Assembly (NCBI RefSeq): GCF_039523435.1
Contig: NZ_BAAAFH010000022.1
Coordinates: 682,001-746,000 of the forward strand
DNA: 64,000 nucleotides
From: Wandonia haliotis
Lineage (GTDB): Bacteria; Bacteroidota; Bacteroidia; Flavobacteriales_D; Crocinitomicaceae
Direction: 5' to 3'
The notes beneath the pieces were generated by a model that was not told where the DNA came from, ran no database searches, and saw only the letters and a program-made list of their open reading frames with translations. Positions 1-8,475 of this stretch are shown here, piece by piece (the first letter of the stretch is position 1; every line of letters begins with the position of its first letter). The translations under genes were made by a program, and so were the position numbers.

Positions 1-10
1 TAAAAAATTT

Positions 11-460
11 GTGAATCAGTTTACTGAGTATATGCGCAAGGAATCCTTCCTTTATGCCAGCAGCTCACCAACTGACGAAGAAAGACAATTCTATAATTTT
101 TTCTCAGTACCCTTTGATAATGCCGGAAGTGCAGAAAGAAAAGGAGATGTTATCGCTCATATCCTTCACGTTATGCGTGCTGCTGCAGTTCAGAAATCTC
201 TTAACTCAGAGTTAGTCATAAAACAACTCATCCTGAATGACATTACAGCTTCTGTGAAGGATTATAAACCTGTTACCTGGTCATCTGTATATACTACAGT
301 GGACGAAGACAATAATCTCAATGGATACTTTGTTGATCACGAATGGAGTTATGTCAATCTTGACGGAGAAAGTTACACCCTGAAGAGACGTTTTGAGATG
401 GATGTTTATTTCAGAACTACTTCGGTACTCGCGATAGATAAGATTGAATCTGAAGAGTAA
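11..460 (+). CDS. Hypothetical protein, possibly 5'-truncated by the window edge
   Basis: I do not recognise this protein. The 149 residues from a GTG codon are mixed alpha/beta in character, with no signal peptide, membrane segment or known motif. The frame stays open to the left edge of the window, so the GTG may be an internal codon of a longer gene whose true start lies outside. It converges on the comEC-like gene with only 3 bases between the two stop codons. The acidic C-terminus (IESEE) looks like a natural protein end. Confidence 0.55.
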   Translation: MNQFTEYMRKESFLYASSSPTDEERQFYNFFSVPFDNAGSAERKGDVIAHILHVMRAAAVQKSLNSELVIKQLILNDITASVKDYKPVTWSSVYTTVDEDNNLNGYFVDHEWSYVNLDGESYTLKRRFEMDVYFRTTSVLAIDKIESEE

Positions 461-463
461 TCG

Positions 464-2461
464 TTATAACAACCGGATTGCTCCTGACTCTTTCAGTACG
501 AGTACGTTGACAGACTGGCTTCGAATCAGATTAATTTTCTTTTCGGATACACGATTTCCCGCTATCACCTTACTTTCAGCTGTTAATAAATTTATATCAA
601 AGTAATCATTGAGAACAAACCAGTAATCCAATTCTTCAAAATGGATATATGATTTATCTTTGTTTACTTTTAATCCTAATGAAGCCTCTGTTAAGATAAA
701 TTGATTCTGTCGTATTAGGCGTGTCGAAATATTTACACCAAAATAATTTTCCAATGACCGTATCAGAAATTGAGCTTTTTCTTCGGCTTTTTCCCAATTT
801 GAAAATAAAATAATCTCGCTGTGTACTCCCTTTCTAACAAACATCATTGGTGTTGGATGATTTAGTATAAACATATCCGAATCTTCTCTTCTGTCAAACC
901 ATTTTACTGTTTCAAAAACAAATAGCAGGACCGCTATACCAAGTGCCGTTTTCAGAACATTTTTCTGTTTGTTTGCCAAAGCGAAAAAAAGTACACCTAA
1001 AATCGCATACATCACAATTATTTCCCAAATCTCTAACTGAATCCCTCTAGTCAATGCAAAAGGCAAACCGCTAATCCATTCAATGAAATACACCAATCCA
1101 TAGATAATTGCAGTCAAAAGCAAAGCAATAAAAGACCCCACAAATGGAATCGGACCGGTTACAATTAACCCAAGAGCAACCCCCAGAAGAATTCCGGAAA
1201 AGATCATTAGCCCCAGATTTGTCAGTAGAAAATAGTTAGGAAACTGATTGAAATAATACATCGTAAGCGGGAAGGTACCTAATTGTGCAGCAAGCGCAAC
1301 GGAGGTTCCTTGCCAAACTTTGTGTAAAAAACTATTCCGGAGATATACTGCATTTTCAATACTTCCTGAAAACAGAAAGATTCCCAGCATTGCCAAATAG
1401 GAGAGTTGAAAGCCAATATCAAATAAAAATTCAGGAGCAATCAGTAATAGGACAAAGGCGGAAGCGAGAAGACTGTTTATTGAATTCTGCTGTTTCCCAT
1501 AGAGCATCCCAATTGCCACAAATGAAAACATCAATACAGATCGATTCACTGAGGCAGAAAAACCTGTAATCCCGGCATACGTCCATAGAATTAGTAATAA
1601 AACAGTCAGCTCTGCCCATTTCGGAAGGTACCGGAAAAAGGTTCGGATCACCCATTGTAACAATACCAGAAAAATCCCAACATGTAAACCGGATACTGCC
1701 AGCAGATGCATTGCTCCTGCCCCCGAAAAAGCATCCCGTAAATCCGTCCGTATTGACGACTTATCTCCAAGCAAAATCCCTTTGGCTAACGCCAGTGCAT
1801 CTCCATCCAAATGACTTTCCAATACTCGCTGTATGCTTGTATTTAACCTAGAGAAGATAGCAAATCCTCCATATTCCGATGCACGGTATACCTGAATAAA
1901 ATCAGCATGGATATATGTTTGGTGAAAAATACCTTGATTTGCCCAATATCGTTTGGCATTAAATTCTCCCGGATTCCCTGTATTCTCTATTGGATGAATT
2001 TCTGACGAAAAGAGCACCTGATCCCCAGCTTTCAACATCGAAGCAGCATTTGTATCGATATAGGCAAGTAACTTTCCGGTAACTGTATACCCGATATCAC
2101 CTGTCATTACTTTCAGAATCTCCAATTCGCATTTGTCAGTACTTTTTGCCGGCTGTACAGCAAGTAATTCTCCGACAAGAAACTCTCCTTCAATCTCTGA
2201 AAAGTGATCGGGTAACCTATTCGCACGACCGGACTGATGTATAAAAAAGCCTATCAGAACCAACCCTGTATACGTAAGGAAAGAAAACACTTCTTCCCTG
2301 TAGCTCTTTGTTACAAAAGCTATGACCAGGATTATCAAAATAACAATCAGAAGCGGACCGACAAAATAAGTCACAGCATAATGTCTGCCTGTCCAATCTG
2401 AAACAACAATCCCCAAAATAAGCGGCAATAACAGCTTTAGTATAGGGTAATAGGTTTTCAT
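464..2461 (-). CDS. ComEC/Rec2-family competence membrane protein, without metallo-beta-lactamase domain
   Basis: Predicted inner-membrane channel that passes single-stranded DNA into the cytoplasm during natural transformation. The 665 residues begin with membrane helices, followed by a soluble DUF4131-like region (about residues 80-200). The competence domain starts near residue 215 and carries the family signature HLLAVSGLHV at residues 252-261, followed by many membrane helices up to about residue 520. The last 140 residues are soluble but show no HxHxDH metal site, so the metallo-beta-lactamase domain of Bacillus ComEC is missing. Shorter ComEC forms like this are, from memory, common in Bacteroidota. 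It is divergent from glyS. The family is secure; a role in transformation of this organism is inferred. Confidence 0.9.
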   Translation of the reverse strand: MKTYYPILKLLLPLILGIVVSDWTGRHYAVTYFVGPLLIVILIILVIAFVTKSYREEVFSFLTYTGLVLIGFFIHQSGRANRLPDHFSEIEGEFLVGELLAVQPAKSTDKCELEILKVMTGDIGYTVTGKLLAYIDTNAASMLKAGDQVLFSSEIHPIENTGNPGEFNAKRYWANQGIFHQTYIHADFIQVYRASEYGGFAIFSRLNTSIQRVLESHLDGDALALAKGILLGDKSSIRTDLRDAFSGAGAMHLLAVSGLHVGIFLVLLQWVIRTFFRYLPKWAELTVLLLILWTYAGITGFSASVNRSVLMFSFVAIGMLYGKQQNSINSLLASAFVLLLIAPEFLFDIGFQLSYLAMLGIFLFSGSIENAVYLRNSFLHKVWQGTSVALAAQLGTFPLTMYYFNQFPNYFLLTNLGLMIFSGILLGVALGLIVTGPIPFVGSFIALLLTAIIYGLVYFIEWISGLPFALTRGIQLEIWEIIVMYAILGVLFFALANKQKNVLKTALGIAVLLFVFETVKWFDRREDSDMFILNHPTPMMFVRKGVHSEIILFSNWEKAEEKAQFLIRSLENYFGVNISTRLIRQNQFILTEASLGLKVNKDKSYIHFEELDYWFVLNDYFDINLLTAESKVIAGNRVSEKKINLIRSQSVNVLVLKESGAIRLL

Positions 2462-2549
2462 TGCAATAAGAAAAATACAAAAAATAATTTCATTTACAGA
2501 AACTTAATAAATCATTCACCTCCGGTAATCATTTCTTTCTCCTTTTGTC

Positions 2550-2557
2550 TAAATTTG
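2550..2557 (+). promoter_or_regulatory. Bacteroidota -7 promoter element of glyS
   Basis: TAAATTTG is an exact match to the Bacteroidota -7 consensus TAnnTTTG. It ends only 5 bases before the glyS ATG at 2563, so transcription would start at or just before the start codon. No TTTG is seen at the expected -33 position. Confidence 0.55.
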
Positions 2558-2562
2558 CAGCT

Positions 2563-4101
2563 ATGGAAAAGAAAGAAGACAAACTCAAGGATATTATCTC
2601 CCATGCAAAGGAGTACGGATTTGTATTTCCTTCGTCTGAAATCTACGACGGACTGGCTGCAATATACGACTACGGACAACTGGGTTCTGAATTGAAAAAC
2701 AATATCAAAACGTACTGGTGGAAAGCAATGACCCAAATGCACGAAAATATTGTTGGAATTGACGCAGCTATTTTTATGCATCCGGACACATGGAAAGCAT
2801 CCGGTCACGTGGATGCCTTTAATGATCCGCTTATTGATAATAAAGATTCCAAAAAGCGATACCGGGCTGACGTCCTTGTTGAAGATCATATTGAGAAAAT
2901 ACGTCAGAAGATCGAAAAAGAGGTTGCTAAAGGTCAAAAGCGCTTTGGTGATGATTTTGATGAAGTTCAATTTAAAGCGACTAATCCCAATGTATTACGT
3001 AATGTCGCGAAGATTGAAGAGATTGAAAATCGAATGCGTGAATCACTGGAAAAAGAAGACCTTGTGGCTTTCAAACAATTGATTGATGACCTTGAGATTG
3101 CTTGTCCTGTAAGTGGCTCCAAAAACTGGACAGAAGTACGCCAGTTTAACCTTATGTTCGCGACAGAGTTAGGCTCAGTGGCGGGAGACTCTTCTAAAAT
3201 TTACCTTCGTCCGGAAACGGCACAGGGTATTTTTGTCAATTTCCTTAATGTCCAGAAAACGGGACGAATGAAAATCCCTTTTGGAATTGCCCAAATTGGT
3301 AAAGCATTCCGAAACGAAATTGTTGCACGTCAGTTTATTTTCCGTATGCGCGAATTCGAACAAATGGAAATGCAGTTTTTCGTACGTCCCGGAGAGGAAA
3401 TGAAATGGTATGAATACTGGAAGGAACAACGTACCAAATGGCATCTTGCCTTAGGATTAGGAGAAAAGAATTATCGTCATCATGACCATATCAAATTGGC
3501 TCACTATGCAAATGCAGCAAGTGATATAGAGTTCAATTTCCCAATGGGCTTCAAAGAGCTGGAAGGGATCCACTCTCGTACCGATTTTGACCTGAAACAA
3601 CACGAAGAGTTATCGGGTAAAAAACTTCGTTATTTTGATCCTGAGATCAATGAGAACTATATTCCATACGTAGTAGAAACATCTGTAGGATTAGACCGTA
3701 TGTTCCTTTCTGTATTATCAGCATCTTATCATGAGGAAAAACTAAGTGATGGTTCTGAAAGAGTCGTAATGAATATTCCCCCGGCATTAGCTCCTTATAA
3801 AGTAGCTGTTATGCCTTTAACAAAGAAAGACGGTCTTCCTGAAAAAGCTCGTGAGATTATTGACACTTTGAAATTCGATTTCAATTGTCAGTATGATGAA
3901 AAAGATTCGATTGGTAAGCGCTACAGAAGACAGGATGCAATCGGTACTCCTTACTCTGTAACTGTAGACCATCAGACACTGGAGGACAATACTGTAACTA
4001 TACGTGATCGTGACACTATGGAGCAGGAGCGTGTAAATATAGATGTATTACATCGTATTATCGATGAAAAAGTTTCACTTAGAAAGCTTTTGACAGCATA
4101 A
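2563..4101 (+). CDS. glyS: Glycyl-tRNA synthetase (alpha2, eukaryote-like type)
   Basis: Charges tRNA-Gly with glycine in the cytoplasm. The 512-residue single-chain form belongs to the class II alpha2 type, not the alpha2beta2 glyQ/glyS type. Visible features are the N-terminal SSEIYDGLAAIYDYG segment, class II motif 2 around GKAFRNEIVARQ and FRMREFEQMEMQFF, motif 3 around GLDRMFLSVL, and a C-terminal anticodon-binding domain from about PYKVAVMPLTKKD. I chose ATG 2563 over the upstream in-frame TTG 2545 because homologues begin close to this Met and the -7 box lies between the two codons. A 14-bp hairpin terminator follows. The transcript may be almost leaderless. Confidence 0.97.
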   Translation: MEKKEDKLKDIISHAKEYGFVFPSSEIYDGLAAIYDYGQLGSELKNNIKTYWWKAMTQMHENIVGIDAAIFMHPDTWKASGHVDAFNDPLIDNKDSKKRYRADVLVEDHIEKIRQKIEKEVAKGQKRFGDDFDEVQFKATNPNVLRNVAKIEEIENRMRESLEKEDLVAFKQLIDDLEIACPVSGSKNWTEVRQFNLMFATELGSVAGDSSKIYLRPETAQGIFVNFLNVQKTGRMKIPFGIAQIGKAFRNEIVARQFIFRMREFEQMEMQFFVRPGEEMKWYEYWKEQRTKWHLALGLGEKNYRHHDHIKLAHYANAASDIEFNFPMGFKELEGIHSRTDFDLKQHEELSGKKLRYFDPEINENYIPYVVETSVGLDRMFLSVLSASYHEEKLSDGSERVVMNIPPALAPYKVAVMPLTKKDGLPEKAREIIDTLKFDFNCQYDEKDSIGKRYRRQDAIGTPYSVTVDHQTLEDNTVTIRDRDTMEQERVNIDVLHRIIDEKVSLRKLLTA

Positions 4102-4122
4102 CAATTGATCATTCTAAAACCT

Positions 4123-4154
4123 GAAAAGCGCGGTCAGATTTGACCGCGCTTTTC
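4123..4154. terminator. Bidirectional hairpin terminator between glyS and a DUF2892 gene
   Basis: A perfect 14-bp stem (4123-4136 with 4141-4154, GC-rich core GCGCGGTCA, loop GATT) has A and T runs on its flanks. It sits between convergent genes and can serve both strands. Confidence 0.85.
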
Positions 4155-4173
4155 TTATATCACCTGCTGCGTA

Positions 4174-4383
4174 TTACTTCTGTTCTGTTTTACAGGTATT
4201 AATCCCGAATAACGTATATAACGGGCAAAAATTCAAGAAGGATGTAAGCACCAAAACTCCGGCTACAACCAAAAGAATAATTGACCAGGGAGTTGTCACC
4301 AACTCCATATATATCGCCAACAAAAGTAATAACGCCACTACAATCCGTATTCCTTTATCAATATTTCCCATATTCTTTTTCAT
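4174..4383 (-). CDS. DUF2892 (YgaP transmembrane domain-like) small membrane protein
   Basis: The 69 residues show the DUF2892 pattern: a basic N-terminus (MGNIDKGIRIVVALLLL), two transmembrane helices, and the end FCPLYTLFGINTCKTE. This domain occurs alone or fused to rhodanese in YgaP; its biochemical role is not established. Here a rhodanese gene lies about 1.3 kb further along on the same strand, so the two partners of YgaP exist as separate genes in the neighbourhood. It converges on glyS. Confidence 0.85.
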   Translation of the reverse strand: MKKNMGNIDKGIRIVVALLLLLAIYMELVTTPWSIILLVVAGVLVLTSFLNFCPLYTLFGINTCKTEQK

Positions 4384-4507
4384 CTGTACATGTTTTTAGT
4401 TTCAATAGTCAGATAACACTCATTTGTACCGTCAAATTAATGAATTATTCGATGGTAGTCAAATGATACCTGAAAATTAGTCTTGTTTCTGATATAAATC
4501 AGGTTTT

Positions 4508-4873
4508 TCAACTACCTCTGAAACAGTAATAAAGAATAGCTCCGGCACAATAACAAAGTACATCCAAGAAGTCTGCAGTATACCTATCTGACAAACGAGG
4601 AAGAAGCCATTCGAAAGCTATCGAGAACAAAATAACGGAAGTAATCAGCATTCCCAAATCGATCCGAAAAGAAGGATTCTTCGTAAAAAATCGTATAAGA
4701 ATAGTAGTAAGAGGCAGAACAACAGGAATAACCAGAATGTCATCTACATATCCGGAAAGAAAAGGATGTTGAATTCCCGCTAGTAATACAAGCTGGTTCG
4801 TTGAAAATAATAACGCGGAAATAATAAATACCCAGGAGGCTAGCGGCTGTAGAAAATCGGCTTCGTTTTTCAT
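4508..4873 (-). CDS. Small membrane protein, function unknown
   Basis: The 121 residues contain about four hydrophobic helices separated by short loops (SGYVDDILVIPVVLPL, FRIDLGMLITSVILFS, and a final YCAGAILYYCFRGS). I recall similar short proteins being labelled magnesium citrate secondary transporter in Flavobacteria, but nothing visible supports transport. The start lies 4 bases after the zinc-ribbon gene upstream, so the two are probably one transcript. Confidence 0.7.
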   Translation of the reverse strand: MKNEADFLQPLASWVFIISALLFSTNQLVLLAGIQHPFLSGYVDDILVIPVVLPLTTILIRFFTKNPSFRIDLGMLITSVILFSIAFEWLLPRLSDRYTADFLDVLCYCAGAILYYCFRGS

Positions 4874-4877
4874 CTCT

Positions 4878-5159
4878 TTAAGCAGACACCCAGGCTACTA
4901 ACCAAACAAACCCTGAGATAATGTAAAAGAAAATCCAATAAATAGGGCGAATAAAGTATAACAATCCTTTTCGCCACCAGGGATACTCAGGTTTAATCTC
5001 GAACAGTTCTCCTTCCGGTTCTCTTTCTTTGATCAGTCCTTTTTTCTTTCGCACTTCAAAAAGCAGCTCATTTTTATCAAGTAACCCACCGCAGGATGAA
5101 CAATTTTTAGGATTCCCCGGATTCCATTCTCCACAAGTTGGACATTTTTTCTCCTGCAT
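4878..5159 (-). CDS. Zinc-ribbon membrane protein
   Basis: The 93 residues begin with a CPxCG...CxxCG zinc ribbon (Cys pairs near residues 6-9 and 20-23), followed by a charged linker rich in Lys and Glu. One or two C-terminal hydrophobic segments follow (GLLYFIRPIYWIFFYIISGFVWLVAWV). This layout suggests a membrane-anchored protein with a cytoplasmic zinc-binding head; the function is unknown. It is the first gene of a two-gene unit with the small membrane protein downstream. Confidence 0.75.
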   Translation of the reverse strand: MQEKKCPTCGEWNPGNPKNCSSCGGLLDKNELLFEVRKKKGLIKEREPEGELFEIKPEYPWWRKGLLYFIRPIYWIFFYIISGFVWLVAWVSA

Positions 5160-5360
5160 GTTTATCCTTTAAATAATTCGCTGCAAATATCCGATAAGTT
5201 TACGAACCTGCCAACTTATCCTGTTTGAAAAACAGGGTACAAAAAATGAATTATGCAATTTCTAAACACAAAAAACTGTTTCCGGCACTCCGGAGAACAA
5301 TTACTCTTCCGGGCTACCAAAAACAGTTCCTTTTATCGACTCAGAGATCTTCTGAGAAAC

Positions 5361-5660
5361 TTAAAAATACTGTTGTAAAATCTGCTCCAGTTGCGTAGCA
5401 GGAATTACTCCTGATTGCCTCCAGACGATTTGTCCTTCTTTAAAAATTGCCAAAGTAGGAACTCCTCGTATCTGAAAGACCTGAGCAACTTGCGGATTTT
5501 TATCTACATCAATTTTTATAATACTGGCTTTGTCTCCTACCCGTGCTTTCAGGTCTTCCAAAATAGGTTTCATTGCCTTACACGGCCCACACCATTCTGC
5601 GAAGAAATCCACCAAAGTAGGTTTCGTATCTGCTACCAGCTCATTAAATGTTTTTGCCAT
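5361..5660 (-). CDS. Thioredoxin
   Basis: Small dithiol-disulfide oxidoreductase with the classic active site WCGPC at residues 23-27 and the cis-proline region RGVPTLAIF. The 99-residue length is typical for cytoplasmic thioredoxin. The frame extends 12 codons further upstream, but ATG 5660 gives the standard start MAKTFNEL, and the upstream part falls in the gap after the rhodanese gene. It is the third gene of a probable DUF6132-rhodanese-thioredoxin operon, which suggests a joint sulfur or thiol redox role. Confidence 0.93.
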   Translation of the reverse strand: MAKTFNELVADTKPTLVDFFAEWCGPCKAMKPILEDLKARVGDKASIIKIDVDKNPQVAQVFQIRGVPTLAIFKEGQIVWRQSGVIPATQLEQILQQYF

Positions 5661-5718
5661 ATTTATTCCTTTGTTTCGGGATCTATCCCAATCCATTACT
5701 CCAAGATAGACTTTTTAA

Positions 5719-5997
5719 TCAGGCTACCTGAGATTTGTAGTAATTTACTTCAAGCCACGATCCTCCGTTAACACATTCTATCCCCTGTGATTGTAATATT
5801 TGTGTCGCCATTCCACTTCTGTTTCCTGAAGCGCAACATAAAACAACGGGTGTTTTCATTGTGCGGAATTCATCTACCCGGGCTGTAAGCTCCTGAAGAG
5901 GAATATTAATAGAACCCGCTACATTACCTCCCATAAACTCTCCGTGTGTACGAACGTCTACTACTGTACCGTTTTGTACCATTTCCTGTATTGTCAT
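5719..5997 (-). CDS. Single-domain rhodanese-like protein
   Basis: Predicted sulfurtransferase of 92 residues. The rhodanese active-site loop CASGNRS starts at Cys55, with the upstream structural motifs VVDVRTHGEF and GGNVAGSINIPL. The length fits GlpE/PspE-like single-domain rhodaneses. Its start overlaps the stop of the DUF6132 gene by 4 bases (ATGA), showing translational coupling. Thioredoxin, next downstream, could reduce the persulfide or disulfide form of the enzyme; that link is inferred from gene order. Confidence 0.9.
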   Translation of the reverse strand: MTIQEMVQNGTVVDVRTHGEFMGGNVAGSINIPLQELTARVDEFRTMKTPVVLCCASGNRSGMATQILQSQGIECVNGGSWLEVNYYKSQVA

Positions 5998-6218
5998 GAT
6001 TTTTCTTTTTTAAATTTATTCAACATACTCTTAATCAAATCGAAAACCAAACCTCCCATTACGGCTCCATACAGTGTCATATTCACCGGACTGGACTTAA
6101 TCGTACAATACCCATCCTGACAACCAATATAGTACCAGTATAACCATCCGAGTAATGCCCCTAATCCTACTCCGGCTGCAACAAAACCAAATCTGGCCAT
6201 TATTACTTTTGTTTTCAT
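5994..6218 (-). CDS. DUF6132-family small membrane protein
   Basis: The 74 residues hold two hydrophobic segments around a conserved GCQDGYCTIKSSPVNMTLYG loop, which I recognise as the DUF6132 pattern. The two Cys of the loop may be redox-active or metal-binding, which would fit the rhodanese and thioredoxin genes that follow in the same operon, but this is inference. ATG 6218 lies just 4 bases downstream of a -7 box, so either the mRNA is leaderless or translation begins at Met7 (ATG 6200, MARFGFVAAG). Confidence 0.8.
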   Translation of the reverse strand: MKTKVIMARFGFVAAGVGLGALLGWLYWYYIGCQDGYCTIKSSPVNMTLYGAVMGGLVFDLIKSMLNKFKKEKS

Positions 6219-6222
6219 ACAA

Positions 6223-6230
6223 CAAAGATA
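6223..6230 (-). promoter_or_regulatory. -7 promoter element of the DUF6132-rhodanese-thioredoxin operon
   Basis: The minus strand reads TATCTTTG, an exact TAnnTTTG match. Only 4 bases separate it from the annotated ATG at 6218, which implies a leaderless transcript or use of the internal ATG at 6200. Confidence 0.55.
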
Positions 6231-6280
6231 CGAAGGAGAGTTGCCTTACACAGTGACAAGAGTTACAGAGCAATAGGACA

Positions 6281-6319
6281 CAAATAAAACAGGGCTGTCC
6301 CGAATAATCAGAACAGCCC
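6281..6319 (-). terminator. Hairpin terminator after the PNGase F-like gene
   Basis: On the minus strand, GGGCTGT (6319-6313) pairs with ACAGCCC (6298-6292), followed by a T-rich stretch (TGTTTTATTTG). It lies downstream of the stop codon of the gene at 6347-8368. Confidence 0.7.
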
Positions 6320-6346
6320 CGCCAGCGTAATTCCGGCTAAAATGAA

Positions 6347-8368
6347 TTAATAAACTATAACCTTGCTTGTTTTTCGATAAAGCCCGGATGTGATGTGAAC
6401 AAAATAGTTACCGGAACTACTGCTACTCAAATCATACACTTTTTTAGTAACCTGCGAACCAAAATCAATGGAGACCTGCTCGTTGTAAATTGTTCTTCCG
6501 AAAGCATCTGTAATTTCTACAGTCACTTCACTCTCAGAGAAGTCTCCTAGTTCAACCGTTATAAGCCCTTCACTCGGGTTTGGGTAAACCTGAACCTCCG
6601 GGCTTACTTTCAAAAAATCATCCGGTGTATTTAGTGTGTACCCAACTGTAAAATAATACTCTATATGACTCCCAAAATCAGACTGGAACGTGTGCGCCAT
6701 CTGTGCTCCGGGAATACGCAAACGAGCATATCCGCTCCCATCGTTATTTGCCCACCAGGAAAGACCATTTTCCGCACTATCTTCAATGCGGAGAATGTAA
6801 CAGCCCTCCTGCAAATCAAATGTATCCCTGTAAATCGTATTGGCAACCATTCCGGGTTGATTTTCCCTCAAAACATTACCATACCCGTCGTATAATTTCC
6901 ATGTTGTCTCATACGGTTTGGTATTTGTTCGCAACTGGAACTCCAGATTACCAGGCAACATAGGTGTTGTTTCAAATTCAGAAACCATCCCATTATTGAG
7001 TTCATTCTCATCGCTTCCTCCATTAGGAGTAATGATTTCTACCTCGAACTGATTAACACCGTTCTGCGAAACCCACTCCCATGATTCAGTTAGTGGTAAT
7101 TGAACCTCTTCTGACTCGTCAAAAGCAAGGTTCCCCTGCCATTGAAACTCTCTCCAGTTGTTTCCATTTACAGCATACCGAATAGTCGCTTGTGTCAACG
7201 GAAGTTTTCCATAATTCTTAATTACTACTCTGGCATGATTACAAATCGGATTGAATCTTTTATAGTCATCCTTATTTGACGGAGCTATGATATCTTCAAT
7301 TGCTGCATCTGTCTGAAAATTATGATCTCCGTATAGGAACAACTGTGTTTCCAGAATATAAACCGGAGCCTGTGTACCCGACCAATTGATTTGCTGAATA
7401 TCGAGATCCAGCTCATGCGTTGATCCTGCCTGAATCAAATTCGTAATTTCATGATCAAAATGATGTGCACGCAATCCCGGGCACCAGTTAGCCCTGTCGT
7501 ACAACCAGGTTCCTCCTTGCGGAAAGATCGGATTCTCTCCACATTTGTCATCCCACATGTTTTCCGAACCGAATTGGGTACCATCCAACTTCAGATAATA
7601 ATTCCTCTCGCAAAACTCAGCACATGCAGTATTATTATCAAAACCGTGTCCTGAAGGGATAAAACGAACTTTTGCCCCGTCAATATCTCCCGGAAAATCA
7701 ACATCCATCGGCACCGCGTGATTCTGTTCAAAATGAGTGTGACTCTGATAATTCCATCCGTCTCCACCTGTTTGCCAAAGGTTTCGGACTTCTTTCACTT
7801 CTCTTGGTGGCGTTCCTTCGATAAACTCAAAATCTATGGTAACGCTAAAACCACTTGACCACCCACCATAGAATGCTCTGATCTCTGCATCTCCCTGAAA
7901 CAGGGGCGCATAATCTGTTACATCAAATGTATGAATGTGTTTCCATCCTGAATTATACCCATTGGCTCCAGTTCTCATATATCCTCCGTAAGGAGTAATA
8001 ACACGAGCCAACTCAAATGATTCTTTCGCTTCAAACACATCCCAGGTTGTATCCGCATCATAAGGGTCTTCTGAGATTATAGTTATATCCGCAATTGTAG
8101 AGTCATTGTACCCAAGCGGTTTCCTCAGTTCAATCTTGGTTGTATAATCCCAATCACTACACCCTGTAGAGGCACACCCCATTGTGTAATGCATTAGTAT
8201 TTTTGAATAAGTAACTCCTTCATCAGGAAATGTCACCGGCCGATCATAGTTCTCATACCAAACCATATCTACCGCATCGTGGACACGAAGTCTTGTCGTA
8301 TCTCCAGGTGCAGCATATAGTACGGATAAAGAAGCTAAAGCCGTTACAGTTAAAATTAACTTTCTCAT
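6347..8368 (-). CDS. Secreted PNGase F-like protein with T9SS type A sorting domain
   Basis: Resembles peptide-N-glycosidase F, which removes N-glycans from asparagine. A signal peptide (about residues 1-19) is followed by the two jelly-roll domains. By my alignment to Elizabethkingia PNGase F, Asp60 corresponds to Asp74 (CSDWD) and Glu206 to Glu251 (CAEFCERN). RVITPYGGY matches RFITPYW, and DRANWCPGL matches DRAGWCPGM. Glu118 is replaced by Gly168 (YGGW instead of TETW), so activity may be altered or lost. A C-terminal extension includes a type A sorting domain (YPNPSEGLITVEL... to KTSKVIVY) for T9SS export and surface attachment. The 673 residues are about twice the length of PNGase F. The promoter carries the cluster's TTGTCC direct repeat. 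Confidence 0.85.
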   Translation of the reverse strand: MRKLILTVTALASLSVLYAAPGDTTRLRVHDAVDMVWYENYDRPVTFPDEGVTYSKILMHYTMGCASTGCSDWDYTTKIELRKPLGYNDSTIADITIISEDPYDADTTWDVFEAKESFELARVITPYGGYMRTGANGYNSGWKHIHTFDVTDYAPLFQGDAEIRAFYGGWSSGFSVTIDFEFIEGTPPREVKEVRNLWQTGGDGWNYQSHTHFEQNHAVPMDVDFPGDIDGAKVRFIPSGHGFDNNTACAEFCERNYYLKLDGTQFGSENMWDDKCGENPIFPQGGTWLYDRANWCPGLRAHHFDHEITNLIQAGSTHELDLDIQQINWSGTQAPVYILETQLFLYGDHNFQTDAAIEDIIAPSNKDDYKRFNPICNHARVVIKNYGKLPLTQATIRYAVNGNNWREFQWQGNLAFDESEEVQLPLTESWEWVSQNGVNQFEVEIITPNGGSDENELNNGMVSEFETTPMLPGNLEFQLRTNTKPYETTWKLYDGYGNVLRENQPGMVANTIYRDTFDLQEGCYILRIEDSAENGLSWWANNDGSGYARLRIPGAQMAHTFQSDFGSHIEYYFTVGYTLNTPDDFLKVSPEVQVYPNPSEGLITVELGDFSESEVTVEITDAFGRTIYNEQVSIDFGSQVTKKVYDLSSSSSGNYFVHITSGLYRKTSKVIVY

Positions 8369-8396
8369 GGTATAGTTTTAAATTTTCAACAAAACC

Positions 8397-8456
8397 CAAA
8401 ATAAGTGTATTGTTTTCAAACACTCTCAAAATACAGCGGGACAAGAGCAGGACAAT
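8397..8456 (-). promoter_or_regulatory. TTGTCC direct-repeat activator site plus -7 box, PNGase F-like gene
   Basis: The minus strand carries ATTGTCCTGCTCTTGTCCC (8456-8438), two TTGTCC hexamers with an 11-bp period. A -7-like TTATTTTG (8404-8397; one mismatch to TAnnTTTG) follows exactly 33 bases later. The start codon is at 8368. The same arrangement occurs upstream of the three other T9SS genes of the cluster. Confidence 0.75.
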
Positions 8457-8475
8457 AGTGTCCCGGTTTTATCCT

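Noticed and set aside
2512..2970. 152-codon minus-strand frame over glyS
   Set aside because: It is antisense to the N-terminal part of glyS; the hydrophobic look comes from complementary Lys codons.
5415..5771. 118-codon plus-strand frame across thioredoxin and rhodanese
   Set aside because: It is antisense to two certain genes and has no motif.
8437..8465. Hairpin CGGGACA/TGTCCCG overlapping the TTGTCC repeat at 8438-8456
   Set aside because: I considered that the TTGTCC motif is only part of a terminator stem. The other three copies have no such hairpin, so the stem is probably a terminator of the upstream gene sharing these bases.
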